Shown here piece after piece: positions 30,101-36,646 of a stretch of DNA of 64,000 bases. The stretch covers positions 1-64,000 of the forward strand of contig CAJUAA010000005.1 in assembly GCA_910584205.1 (NCBI GenBank). The letters are read 5' to 3'. Below the pieces are notes generated by a model. That model ran no database searches. It was not told the DNA's origin and saw only the letters and a program-made list of their open reading frames with translations. The position numbers and the translations under genes were made by a program. Position 1 is the stretch's first letter; every line of letters starts with the position of its first letter. The DNA comes from an uncultured Lachnospiraceae bacterium (GTDB lineage: Bacteria > Bacillota > Clostridia > Lachnospirales > Lachnospiraceae).

Positions 30101-30929
30101 ATATTGGGATAAATTTGGTATAACAGACGAATTGCTGTTTTGTATAAAATATGGAATTGATAAATTAGAGAGAGATACTTGTCCTGAAAGTATGGATCTG
30201 GCATTTGTAGATGAGATAATTAAAAGTGATTTGGAGGAACAATATTTTGCCCGTTTCATGAATTGTGTTCCTGAAATCGATTGTAACATTAAATTAGATT
30301 TGATAAATAAATCTCATGTGAAAATATTGATTTTGAAAAAGTGTTTTGTATTTTCTCAACAGTTTGTCAAGAGTGTCAAACAGATTTATCCGGATTTGTA
30401 TGTTATAACATTGCTAACTAATTATGAGTCTGTTTTTGCAAGTCCACAAGATTATGTAATTAGTTCAGATGAACTGGAGCAGATCCTTAACAGTGAGATA
30501 ATTGATGATTCGGTAAAAATTCGATTTATTGAACAGAAAGCGGCAATTCCATATTCTTCTGCTATTGCTTCGTATTTACGGAATGTAAGTTGTACGCTGA
30601 CTAAAGAAATGTACCGAAATGCATGGGAAGTGCTCGAAGAAAATCAGCGGTACGCTTTATTTCTTAACCAAATTCAGATTCTTAGTGAGGATGATATTTC
30701 TGAATGTTTTAAAGAATTGGGGGAGGAATATCAGAAGTTTGCAGACAGGACACATCGACATGATGAAAGGCTTTATGACAATGAGTATAATAGAAAGCTA
30801 GTTGAACACCTTAAAAAAATAACATATATTACAAGTTTTAAAGAGGAATTCAAAGAAGTATGGGACGAAAATTCTCACAGAATGAATAGGGATACATGGC
30901 TTCGATGCAGGATAAAACAGAAGGGATAA
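27192..30929 (+). CDS. Large KAP/YobI-like membrane P-loop NTPase
   Basis: About 1245 aa. Walker A GPYGSGKSS lies near residue 75. Two transmembrane helices (about 158-181 and 204-230) are inserted between it and the Walker B-like VFIEDLDRF near 275-283. That insertion is the hallmark of KAP-family NTPases, and the start of the protein resembles YobI-type ATPases. The remaining 900 residues are helical without recognisable domains. It is strongly AT-rich and starts 14 bases after hsdS; GAGGAA before 27192 makes this ATG better than the in-frame one at 27153. Its place in the hsd operon suggests a defence role. That role is inference. Confidence 0.75.
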   Translation: MLKKDFWKNSCENIRKLVGRVKVICSRKKLVLSSNEKNIRYKDLGPKDISEEDSEYFKALDWAFNNEKIYNIAIAGPYGSGKSSIINSYIKKHPELKAVNISLANFLTLNKNEDKKSDNIDADTDIESELEIGILKQLFYKVSHKKIPQSRYRKLYPVKRLKISLVIFSLMIFGCLLLGFLYNDIGIVFEKYIKIASDNYNCTGRWVFAIGIILLIVSVRLVTELIWLALSKIHIKEINFSDHATATTEKGTDESIFNKNIDEIVYFFEVTGYKAVFIEDLDRFNKIDIFVKLRELNTILNNYEKIKKRIVFIYAVRDDMFLNEERTKFFEFILPVIPYITSTNSSEILLARIEKDKEIYNDLELDTDFIEMTGPYINDMRILDNIYNEFITYKKILQSSGNAEGQKLNLKDQSMMSLMIFKNICPKDFAQLQSGSGIVQHAFRSKRYFWEPRRNELEEKKKIILERMEMAQKDVLESQQEVKLAMMFQMTDRKGMLRSARFGGTSYSFDEILKEDFDISKIADIRTVEYWPEGSNYTRNITFNKDNWDKIENYKQRCKSIVLKLPEIKEDYRKQIEEIDNEIRRLGSLTLKEILCTYQTEEILPEDVKENKLLVFMLRNGFIDEKYPNYVNYFYENSLTRDDMNFILNIRNHDSMEFSYPLTQVMQVIKNMRLFEFEQKEALNFSLLDVLLENSDYFEKRDQLLKQLSDETELCWQFIDEYIDKAKNPDLFIAVLAKFWKNMWNYIYDSQILTEERKDKYLNLICNNTEIEDILNLNKDKKLQAYFVEKKDILRRIIGVPLERMKCIIEECGIIFQNINTDVCNDELLNWIFDEGYFDVNIEMIQCIFEKKKPEAMENLLKRNYTEIRELEYYSLPIHIYLNISQYIENVFLKLETNTEESLESVLDLLKRVEEVEHACEIIQKENVVLDDLNNCCSEVLQEEPDSIKQVWNAWIKNQKLEVNWDNLFKYWDKFGITDELLFCIKYGIDKLERDTCPESMDLAFVDEIIKSDLEEQYFARFMNCVPEIDCNIKLDLINKSHVKILILKKCFVFSQQFVKSVKQIYPDLYVITLLTNYESVFASPQDYVISSDELEQILNSEIIDDSVKIRFIEQKAAIPYSSAIASYLRNVSCTLTKEMYRNAWEVLEENQRYALFLNQIQILSEDDISECFKELGEEYQKFADRTHRHDERLYDNEYNRKLVEHLKKITYITSFKEEFKEVWDENSHRMNRDTWLRCRIKQKG

Positions 30930-30983
30930 ATTTACCGGGTAACTGAACAAAAACCAAAATGAAATTTCAGGAGGAACATACAT

Positions 30984-31346
30984 ATGAAGGATATGATTGC
31001 AAACTGCGGACTGGACTGTGAAAAATGCGACGCCTATCTCGCGACGATCAACGACGATCAGGCGCTGCGTGAGAAAACTGCGAAACTGTGGGCCAAGTTA
31101 AATGATGCTCCCATTCTGCCCGAGCATATCAACTGTGAGGGCTGCCGTGTTGACGGAATGAAGACCATATACTGTGACAGCCTTTGCGCCGTTCGCCAAT
31201 GTGCGGTTCAAAAAGGGGTGACAACGTGCGGTGACTGTCAGGGTTTTGAGACATGCCGGACGGTTGGAACGATCCTCGCAGATGCGCCCGACGCTTTGGA
31301 AAATCTGCGTCAGGCATCGGAGGAGACGGGCCGTGAACAACAGTAA
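30984..31346 (+). CDS. DUF3795 cysteine-rich protein
   Basis: 120 aa with a regular cysteine pattern: NCGLDCEKCDAY at the start, then CEGCRVDG, CDSLCAVRQCAVQKG and CGDCQGFETC. This matches the DUF3795 family, presumed metal or cluster binding and of unknown function. CAGGAGG precedes the ATG. GC rises again here relative to the preceding NTPase gene, so the AT-rich block ends before this gene. Confidence 0.8.
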   Translation: MKDMIANCGLDCEKCDAYLATINDDQALREKTAKLWAKLNDAPILPEHINCEGCRVDGMKTIYCDSLCAVRQCAVQKGVTTCGDCQGFETCRTVGTILADAPDALENLRQASEETGREQQ

Positions 31347-31401
31347 ACCGGTCTTTACTTCCAGTAGAACATAAAACAGCATTGAAAAAGGATGTTTATT
31401 T

Positions 31402-32043
31402 ATGGAAGAAACAAAGATAGTATTTTTATCAGACAACAGAAAAGTTGTTTTGGAAGACGATGATGATATTATTCTGTCTCTCGTTTCCGATGATAAAACA
31501 GAGAGCAGATTTGAGGTTCCTTATCCTTCCGGTGGTTATGGCGGAGGGTGGCTTAAGCTTTCACCGTCCAGGAAGTATCTAGTCTTTTCTTATTTTTCAG
31601 GTGAAAGTGAAGAAGGATTCTGTCTGTTTCAAATTGAGGACAGCCAGTTAGAATTGATATATGATTCTGGATATTTATATGGAGAGGAAGCAAATTACAG
31701 CTTTGTAAATAATGAGAGGATTTTGGTTCAAACCTTTCGCACCGGTGCATGGTATGAGGAAAATGCAGAAGCAGACGAAAATGGAGATCTGTACTATGAA
31801 TTTGGAGAGCTGAATCTGTTTTACATGGAAATGCAGGAACTGAGCAGGCATACGATTCATGTTTATCCTTCTGATGACTGGGAAGAAGAGGTGACCGATG
31901 TGGGCACATTTGCATTTTCTGATCTGAACGGCAGTGAATTTCATGTTACCGTACCATGGGGGAAAGCAACATTTTATGCGCCGCTGGAAAGAGTTCTCGT
32001 TATCAGGCCGGAGAAAAATGATACAAGTCCATATGGGGCATGA
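31402..32043 (+). CDS. Hypothetical acidic protein, possibly beta-propeller-like
   Basis: 213 aa, not recognised. It is acidic and rich in aromatic residues. Segments such as LKLSPSRKYLVFSYFSG and FVNNERILVQTF resemble blades of WD40-like propellers, but only two or three blade-like stretches are visible, too few for a closed propeller. AAGG lies about 10 bases before the ATG. It sits among small orphan genes, including an SMI1 gene, where immunity proteins are common. No function is claimed. Confidence 0.6.
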   Translation: MEETKIVFLSDNRKVVLEDDDDIILSLVSDDKTESRFEVPYPSGGYGGGWLKLSPSRKYLVFSYFSGESEEGFCLFQIEDSQLELIYDSGYLYGEEANYSFVNNERILVQTFRTGAWYEENAEADENGDLYYEFGELNLFYMEMQELSRHTIHVYPSDDWEEEVTDVGTFAFSDLNGSEFHVTVPWGKATFYAPLERVLVIRPEKNDTSPYGA

Positions 32044-32052
32044 ACGGAACAT

Positions 32053-32148
32053 GAAATCTTAGATAAGCTGGAAAAATCGCGCGAACACGCAGCACAGGGG
32101 AGGCATCAAGATGCAGCGGAGGTTTCCCGTAATCTGAGGGCAAAATAA
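32053..32148 (+). pseudogene. Possible C-terminal remnant of a small antitoxin
   Basis: In the same frame as the preceding gene but after its stop, a short reading EILDKLEKSREHAAQGRHQ then DAAEVSRNLRAK ends at a TAA at 32146. The pattern of a helix ending in a DA-x-EV-x-x-x-LR-A-K motif resembles the tails of small type II antitoxins. No start codon or ribosome binding site is present. Confidence 0.3.
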
Positions 32149-32231
32149 GATATATTTGTCGCAGTACAGAGAGACAGTCTTTGGCTGATCGGACAGTCAA
32201 AGGAGGAAAAATCACGATAGGAGAAACAAAT

Positions 32232-32789
32232 ATGCCGGTTTACGAACCGAAGGAATATGAAAAAGTAATCAGACGGATTCAGGAGAAGGTAAAAACACTT
32301 CCTGTTAAAATGGGAGAATGCCTTTCAGAAGAAACGATCGCGGCGTTTGAAGAATGCCATAGAATCCAACTGCCGCAGGCGTACCGCATGTTTTTAAAAG
32401 AGGTTGGAAATGGCTGTGAACATATGTTTGAAGGCTGCCGCCTGAATGATCTGGAAAGCAGTCCGTGTCAGGAGTTGGCGTCCCCCTTTCTGCTTGACCG
32501 GTTCTGGATCTGGGAGGACGACGAAAGGGATGCCGATATCATTGAGGCTGAAAGGGACCATAAAGTTTATCGGGGGAATATGGAACTGATCAATCTGGGG
32601 TGCTGCATGAGTTATCGTTTGATCATAACCGGGGAATGCCGGGGCGAGGTCTGGAACTTTACGGATGTAGGCGTCCAGCCCTGCTGCGAGCGGCAGGATT
32701 TCCTGGGATGGTTTGAGCTGTGGCTGGATTATCAGGAGGAAACGGACTATTTCAAGGACTATGTGTATGGGGAAACGGACGATGAATAG
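32232..32789 (+). CDS. SMI1/KNR4 family protein
   Basis: 185 aa. The core LSEETIAAFEECHRIQLPQAYRMFLKEVGNG is the N-terminal signature of the SMI1/KNR4 (SUKH) fold, at about residues 31-62 (quoted only as a landmark at 32322-32415). Later segments include ELINLGCCMSYRLIITGECRGEVW. SUKH proteins often act as immunity proteins against secreted polymorphic toxins, and many are encoded away from their toxin. No toxin gene is evident next to this one. The ATG at 32232 has GGAG upstream; a TTG at 32181 is in frame but lacks support. Confidence 0.8.
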   Translation: MPVYEPKEYEKVIRRIQEKVKTLPVKMGECLSEETIAAFEECHRIQLPQAYRMFLKEVGNGCEHMFEGCRLNDLESSPCQELASPFLLDRFWIWEDDERDADIIEAERDHKVYRGNMELINLGCCMSYRLIITGECRGEVWNFTDVGVQPCCERQDFLGWFELWLDYQEETDYFKDYVYGETDDE

Positions 32790-32806
32790 ACTTTATACAT
32801 GGGATG

Positions 32807-32884
32807 TGATATAATGTCATCAACTGGAGCGAAGCAGAAGTTGATGACCTGCGCGAGCATCAGCGAGCTTCCTTGTGATATAAT
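32807..32884 (+). promoter_or_regulatory. Two extended -10 promoter elements
   Basis: TGATATAAT occurs twice, at 32807-32815 and 32876-32884. Each is a full extended -10 hexamer, without a convincing -35. The first lies immediately before an inverted repeat, the second before the small broken ORF at 32935. The region 32790-33399 contains no intact gene that I can support. Confidence 0.45.
32816..32848. repeat. 10-bp perfect inverted repeat
   Basis: GTCATCAACT (32816-32825) and AGTTGATGAC (32839-32848) flank a 13-base loop. There is no T tract, so it is an operator or RNA stem rather than a terminator. It directly abuts the first extended -10. Confidence 0.6.
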
Positions 32885-32934
32885 ATCGGATATCAGAAAC
32901 AAAGAGGCATACAGATCAAAAAGGAGTGCGAAAA

Positions 32935-33070
32935 ATGACAGAAAATTTATGTGCCTGTTGCTAAACGCTTTCAGGACGCATCCACACAGATCGAGGCAAT
33001 CCAGTCTGATGTTGATCTGCTGAAAAAGGTAGTCACAGAGCACAGCGAAAAGTTACAGAAGATTTCATAA
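32935..33070 (+). pseudogene. Small frameshifted coiled-coil ORF
   Basis: AAGGAG precedes the ATG at 32935, but that frame stops after nine codons. From 32951 another frame continues as VPVAKRFQDASTQIEAIQSD then VDLLKKVVTEHSEKL and stops at 33068-33070. The heptad-like spacing suggests a short coiled coil. Joining the frames would give one protein of about 45 residues, so a single-base slip is likely. A terminator follows at 33096. Alternatively the GTG at 32951 starts a 39 aa peptide without a ribosome binding site. Confidence 0.4.
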
Positions 33071-33095
33071 TAACCACATAACCCGTAAATGAAAA

Positions 33096-33137
33096 GTGTA
33101 GAGTTTGTTAAGCCGCTAAAGAACTTTACACTTTTTT
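33096..33137 (+). terminator. Intrinsic terminator with overlapping alternative pairings
   Basis: GTGTAGAGTT (33096-33105) pairs with AACTTTACAC (33122-33131), followed by six Ts. The downstream arm can also pair with TGTAAAG at 33140-33146, which in turn belongs to a 9-bp repeat with 33174-33182. After this, 33183-33300 shows no gene that I can support. Confidence 0.75.
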
Positions 33138-33303
33138 ACTGTAAAGCTTATGAAAGGAAGTGGGGATTCTGTTGCTTTACAGAGGAGTTGTTTGAATCAC
33201 CAATCGACTCTTTGATTTTACGACTTGAATTTTTCCTGACAGAACAGGTTCTGGAACTGGACAAAAGCAGGGAAAATCAGTAAAATAGTAATAGATTATA
33301 TAT

Positions 33304-33323
33304 TATCTAAAAATGGATATAAT
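33304..33323 (+). promoter_or_regulatory. Candidate HipB operator overlapping the hipBA promoter
   Basis: TATCT (33304-33308), six bases, GGATA (33315-33319) form a dyad like the TATCC-N8-GGATA sites bound by Escherichia coli HipB, but with a spacer shorter by two. TATAAT at 33318-33323 overlaps it, and another AGATA half-site lies at 33333-33337. The arrangement fits autorepression. Confidence 0.45.
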
Positions 33324-33399
33324 ATTACAATATAGATAAAATATTAGCTGTTTATTTGCGAAAAATATAGAGTTCCATTCAGAAGGGAGGCATGACCCG

Positions 33400-33678
33400 G
33401 TGACTGGTTTTGTGTGGGAGACAGCGGAAGAAATTAATGGAGATCTTGCAAAGCGTATACGGAATATCAGAAGGCGCAGGAAAATCTCACAGGAAGAGCT
33501 GAGCCGCAGAAGCGGAGTCAGCTATGGTTCCATCAAAAGATTTGAAACATCCGGACAGATTTCGCTGCTGTCCCTGACGAAGATCGCCATGGCGCTGGAC
33601 TGCGCAGAAGAGATCAAAGGACTGTTTACAGCAGTTCCCTATCAGAGCCTTGAGGAGGTTATACGTGAGAATCGATAA
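33400..33678 (+). CDS. hipB: HipB-like XRE antitoxin
   Basis: 92 aa. A Cro/XRE helix-turn-helix spans about residues 15-70 (RRKISQEELSRRSGVSYGSI). HipB proteins neutralise HipA and repress the operon as dimers. The start is a GTG at 33400, with GGGAGG about 9 bases upstream; the ATG at 33392 is out of frame and closes at once. Its last 14 bases overlap hipA, the standard order (antitoxin first) and coupling for this system. Confidence 0.82.
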   Translation: MTGFVWETAEEINGDLAKRIRNIRRRRKISQEELSRRSGVSYGSIKRFETSGQISLLSLTKIAMALDCAEEIKGLFTAVPYQSLEEVIRENR

Positions 33679-34786
33679 AAAGCTTCAGGTGTTTTATAAA
33701 GAACGACTGGTTGGAACGCTTGTCATGACCAGAGAGCATAAAGCTGCATTTGCGTATGATGACGGCTGGCTGGGGGACGGATTTTCCATCAGCCCGTTTT
33801 CTCTTCCCTTGAAAAAGCAGGTATTTGTGCCGGTAAAAGATTATTTTCAGGGATTATTTGGCTGTTTTGCAGACAGTCTTCCGGATGCATGGGGAAATCT
33901 TCTGCTGGATCGTCTGTTAAAGCGGAAAGGAATTGCAAAAGACGAATTGAGTGTTTTGAATCGTCTGGCAATTGTCGGAAGCTCCGGCATGGGTGCATTA
34001 ACCTATCAGCCGGAATTATGGATGGGAACGGCTGCTGTGCCAGGCGATCTGGATGAACTGGAACAGGAATGTCAGAAGATACTTCATGCACAATATTCGG
34101 AAAATCTGGACGTGCTGTATCAGTTGGGCGGAACCAGCGGCGGGGCCAGACCGAAAATCATGACAAGGATTGATGGGGAAGACTGGATCATAAAATTTCC
34201 GGCACATGTGGACAAGGAGACAACCGGGCGCATGGAGTACGAATATTCCTTGTGCGCAAAAGAATGCGGAATTCCCATGACAGAGACGAGACTGTTTCCT
34301 TCAAAGCGGTGCGACGGATATTTTGGAACCAGAAGATTTGACAGAGGGCCGGAAGGGGAACGGATTCATGTGCTGACGGCGTCTGCGCTGCTGGAACTGG
34401 ACTACCGCCAGCCAAGCCTGGATTATCACAGCCTGATGAAGCTGACAAAGATTTTGACAAGAGATCATCAGCAGGAGATGGAGAGCATGTTCCGAAGGAT
34501 GTGCTTCAATGTATTCGCTCATAACAGGGATGATCATTCCAAGAATTTTTCCTGGATGTATGATGAGAAGACGGATACCTGGAGCTTAAGTCCTGCGTAT
34601 GATCTTACTTACAGCTCAACCTGTTATGGAGAACATACCACGACCGTGGACGGCAATGGGAGAAATCCCGGGAGGAAAGAACTGCTGGCTGTTGGGGGCC
34701 AGGCAGGATTGAAACGGCAGGTCTGTGAGGAAATGATAGATGAAATCGAGAATAAAGTGCGGGGAATGCTGGGAGAATGGGTGTGA
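33665..34786 (+). CDS. hipA: HipA-like serine/threonine kinase toxin
   Basis: About 373 aa, shorter than the 440 aa of E. coli HipA. HipA toxins phosphorylate a tRNA synthetase and slow growth. The N-terminal HipA_N1-like subdomain includes FADSLPDAWGNLLLDRLL. The phosphate-loop serine region is GGTSGGARPKI near residue 155, and the catalytic core is VFAHNRDDHSKNF near 285-295, followed by the metal-binding SPAYDLTYS near 312. These residues look intact, so the toxin may be active. The GTG at 33665 follows GAGGAGG by six bases and is preferred to the TTG at 33650. Confidence 0.9.
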   Translation: MRIDKKLQVFYKERLVGTLVMTREHKAAFAYDDGWLGDGFSISPFSLPLKKQVFVPVKDYFQGLFGCFADSLPDAWGNLLLDRLLKRKGIAKDELSVLNRLAIVGSSGMGALTYQPELWMGTAAVPGDLDELEQECQKILHAQYSENLDVLYQLGGTSGGARPKIMTRIDGEDWIIKFPAHVDKETTGRMEYEYSLCAKECGIPMTETRLFPSKRCDGYFGTRRFDRGPEGERIHVLTASALLELDYRQPSLDYHSLMKLTKILTRDHQQEMESMFRRMCFNVFAHNRDDHSKNFSWMYDEKTDTWSLSPAYDLTYSSTCYGEHTTTVDGNGRNPGRKELLAVGGQAGLKRQVCEEMIDEIENKVRGMLGEWV

Positions 34787-34799
34787 GAGGAGGCTGACC

Positions 34800-35525
34800 A
34801 TGCGCGCATATATCCACGCATTTCAGGGCAGGCCCTGGAATGAAGAATGCCAGGCGGCATATGACGGCTTTACCAGTCTTGGCATAGAATGCGTTCTGTT
34901 TACAACAAATGAAGAACTTGATGGAAGAGCAGGGGAAGATATCGTTGTGGGCGGAATGCTTATTATGCATCACAGCTTTGCGGAACAGGGGATACAGCTG
35001 CCTGATTACAACTATCCGGAAGAGCTTCGCAGTTATCTGGGAAGAAGGATCTGGAAGATCAGGCTGGGCGATCTTCTGCGGGAAAGGCTTCCCGTATTCA
35101 TCAAGCCGGCGGAAGAAAAGGCGGCGAAAGGAATCATTGTAAACAGCAGGGAGGATCTCCGGGAATACAGTCATATGGATCCTTATGCAGAAATACTCTG
35201 CAGTGAAGTGGTCCGTTTTCAGTCTGAGTGGAGATGCTTTGTCCGATACAGAGAGATATTGGGAATACAGCATTACAGCGGCGATCCTCAGAAGATACCG
35301 GATCGGGAAATCCTCCAGTGCGCAATACAGAAATACAAGAAAATACCGGCTGGATGCTCGCTGGACTTTGGCGTTACAGATGATGGAAGGACTTTACTGA
35401 TCGAGATGAACGACGGGTTTGCGATCGGGTGCTATGGTCTGGATCCTGTGCTGTACGCGGAAATGTTATATGCCAGGTGGTCGCAGCTGGTTGGAGTGAA
35501 GGACTGCTTTCTTCAGAGAAAATAA
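34800..35525 (+). CDS. ATP-grasp domain protein (DUF4343-like)
   Basis: 241 aa. The N-terminal part suggests a pre-ATP-grasp domain. FIKPAEEKAAKGIIV and SEVVRFQSEWRCFVRYREILG carry the ATP-binding lysine and hinge, and LDFGVTDDGRTLLIEMNDGF contains the acidic metal ligands ending in the E-x-N pattern of ATP-grasp ligases. Such enzymes join a carboxylate to an amine or thiol; the substrate is unknown. It starts 13 bases after hipA with GAGAGGAGG upstream, so it is co-transcribed with the toxin pair. No functional link to HipA is established. Confidence 0.75.
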   Translation: MRAYIHAFQGRPWNEECQAAYDGFTSLGIECVLFTTNEELDGRAGEDIVVGGMLIMHHSFAEQGIQLPDYNYPEELRSYLGRRIWKIRLGDLLRERLPVFIKPAEEKAAKGIIVNSREDLREYSHMDPYAEILCSEVVRFQSEWRCFVRYREILGIQHYSGDPQKIPDREILQCAIQKYKKIPAGCSLDFGVTDDGRTLLIEMNDGFAIGCYGLDPVLYAEMLYARWSQLVGVKDCFLQRK

Positions 35526-35547
35526 GAATACAAGGAGAGATGAAAGG

Positions 35548-35958
35548 ATGTGGAAATGTCCAAAGTGCGGGCGCACGTTTAAAAAGCAGGGTCAGAGCCA
35601 TTACTGTGGGAAAGCGCCGGAAACGATCGAAGAATATATTGCGGCGCAGCCGGAGGAAGTACAGCCGTATTTGACAGAACTTCGGAATGCACTGCGCGCG
35701 GCGCTTCCGGAGGCGGAAGAACGGATTTCATGGAGTATGCCGACCTATTGGAAAAAGCATAACATCATCCATTTTGCCGGGTTCAAAAACCATGCGGGCC
35801 TGTATCCGGGTCCGGAGGCAGTTCTGGAGTTTGCCGAACGTCTGACAGAATACAGGACCAGTAAGGGAACCATACAGCTTCCATACAGCCGGCCGGTTCC
35901 GGCGGAGCTGGTCTCAGACATTGCCAGATGGTGCCTGGAGACAGGAAACCATCCGTAA
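35548..35958 (+). CDS. DUF1801 protein with N-terminal zinc ribbon
   Basis: 136 aa. A CPKCG...HYCG zinc-ribbon-like motif at residues 4-25 precedes a DUF1801 (YdhG-like) domain, recognised by EEYIAAQPEEVQPYLTEL, the EERISWSMPTYW motif and HAGLYPG. The domain is found in small cytosolic proteins of unclear role, some proposed as iron chaperones. GGAGAGATGAAAGG lies before the ATG. It follows the ATP-grasp gene by 22 bases and may end that operon. No convincing terminator was seen in the gap to 36035. Confidence 0.78.
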   Translation: MWKCPKCGRTFKKQGQSHYCGKAPETIEEYIAAQPEEVQPYLTELRNALRAALPEAEERISWSMPTYWKKHNIIHFAGFKNHAGLYPGPEAVLEFAERLTEYRTSKGTIQLPYSRPVPAELVSDIARWCLETGNHP

Positions 35959-36034
35959 GAAAAAAGCAACCAATGATTTTGCCTGCAGGCAGAAACCGAC
36001 AGGCGGGGGCGCCTGGCAACACCCCCATATTGTT

Positions 36035-36538
36035 TTATACAACAACAGATATCTCTGCCTGCGCCGGCGCTTCCTGAGGAGTTGTCTCTCCTGCGCTGTT
36101 ATAGACGACAGGCGGCATTTCCGAAGTGTCGGCGCCGGAAGCTGCCGCGTCAGAGGAACCGGAAGTTCCTGTTCCGGAAGCTTCTGCGGAAACAGGCGTT
36201 CCTTCCCCGCTGATCTCGATGGTGTCGCCGTCCGGCTTTCTGCTCTCTTCGATCCGTGCTTCCAGTTCTTTCTGTTCTTCTTTGCGTTTTTCGATGATCT
36301 TTTCCTGATCGGCCTTTGCCTTTTCCTTCATTTCTTTGGCATCTGCCTTCATGCCTTCTTCCGCTTTGGCTTCATACGCTTCTGCCTGGTCTGTCATATC
36401 GCCGGCATATCCCAGCGCCCGTTCCGCGGTGGCAGTATCCCCTTTCTGCATGGCCTGGCGATAGACGCCCATGGCGGTATCGGACAGATTGATATTGGAT
36501 CTGGCTCCAACCAGTCCTTCTACGGTTTTCATATTCAT
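36035..36538 (-). CDS. Hypothetical charged coiled-coil protein
   Basis: About 167 aa. An N-terminal segment VEGLVGARSNINLSDTAMGV precedes a charged helix (about 45-105, rich in K, E and A, likely coiled coil), then a low-complexity Ser/Thr/Gly/Ala tail. No signal peptide or membrane segment. AGGAGG is only two bases from the upstream ATG at 36544 but eight from the one at 36538, so the latter is chosen. It lies downstream of a histidine kinase gene. Not recognised. Confidence 0.6.
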   Translation of the reverse strand: MNMKTVEGLVGARSNINLSDTAMGVYRQAMQKGDTATAERALGYAGDMTDQAEAYEAKAEEGMKADAKEMKEKAKADQEKIIEKRKEEQKELEARIEESRKPDGDTIEISGEGTPVSAEASGTGTSGSSDAAASGADTSEMPPVVYNSAGETTPQEAPAQAEISVVV

Positions 36539-36646
36539 GGACATGACCTCCTGATTTTTATTCGGGCGTTATCATAAGCCCTTACCTTCTTCTTCGGCGG
36601 CAATGCAGGCGGCATCATCTGTTTGTTTCAAAAAGCCGTTTTCCTG

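Noticed and set aside
32041..32232. Translational frameshift joining the gene at 31402 to the antitoxin-like stretch
   Set aside because: The stretch is in the same frame after a normal TGA, with no slippery site or stem-loop; stop read-through is not supported.
33089..33283. 64-codon plus-strand ORF
   Set aside because: Its start codon lies just before the terminator stem, there is no ribosome binding site, and the peptide matches nothing I recognise.
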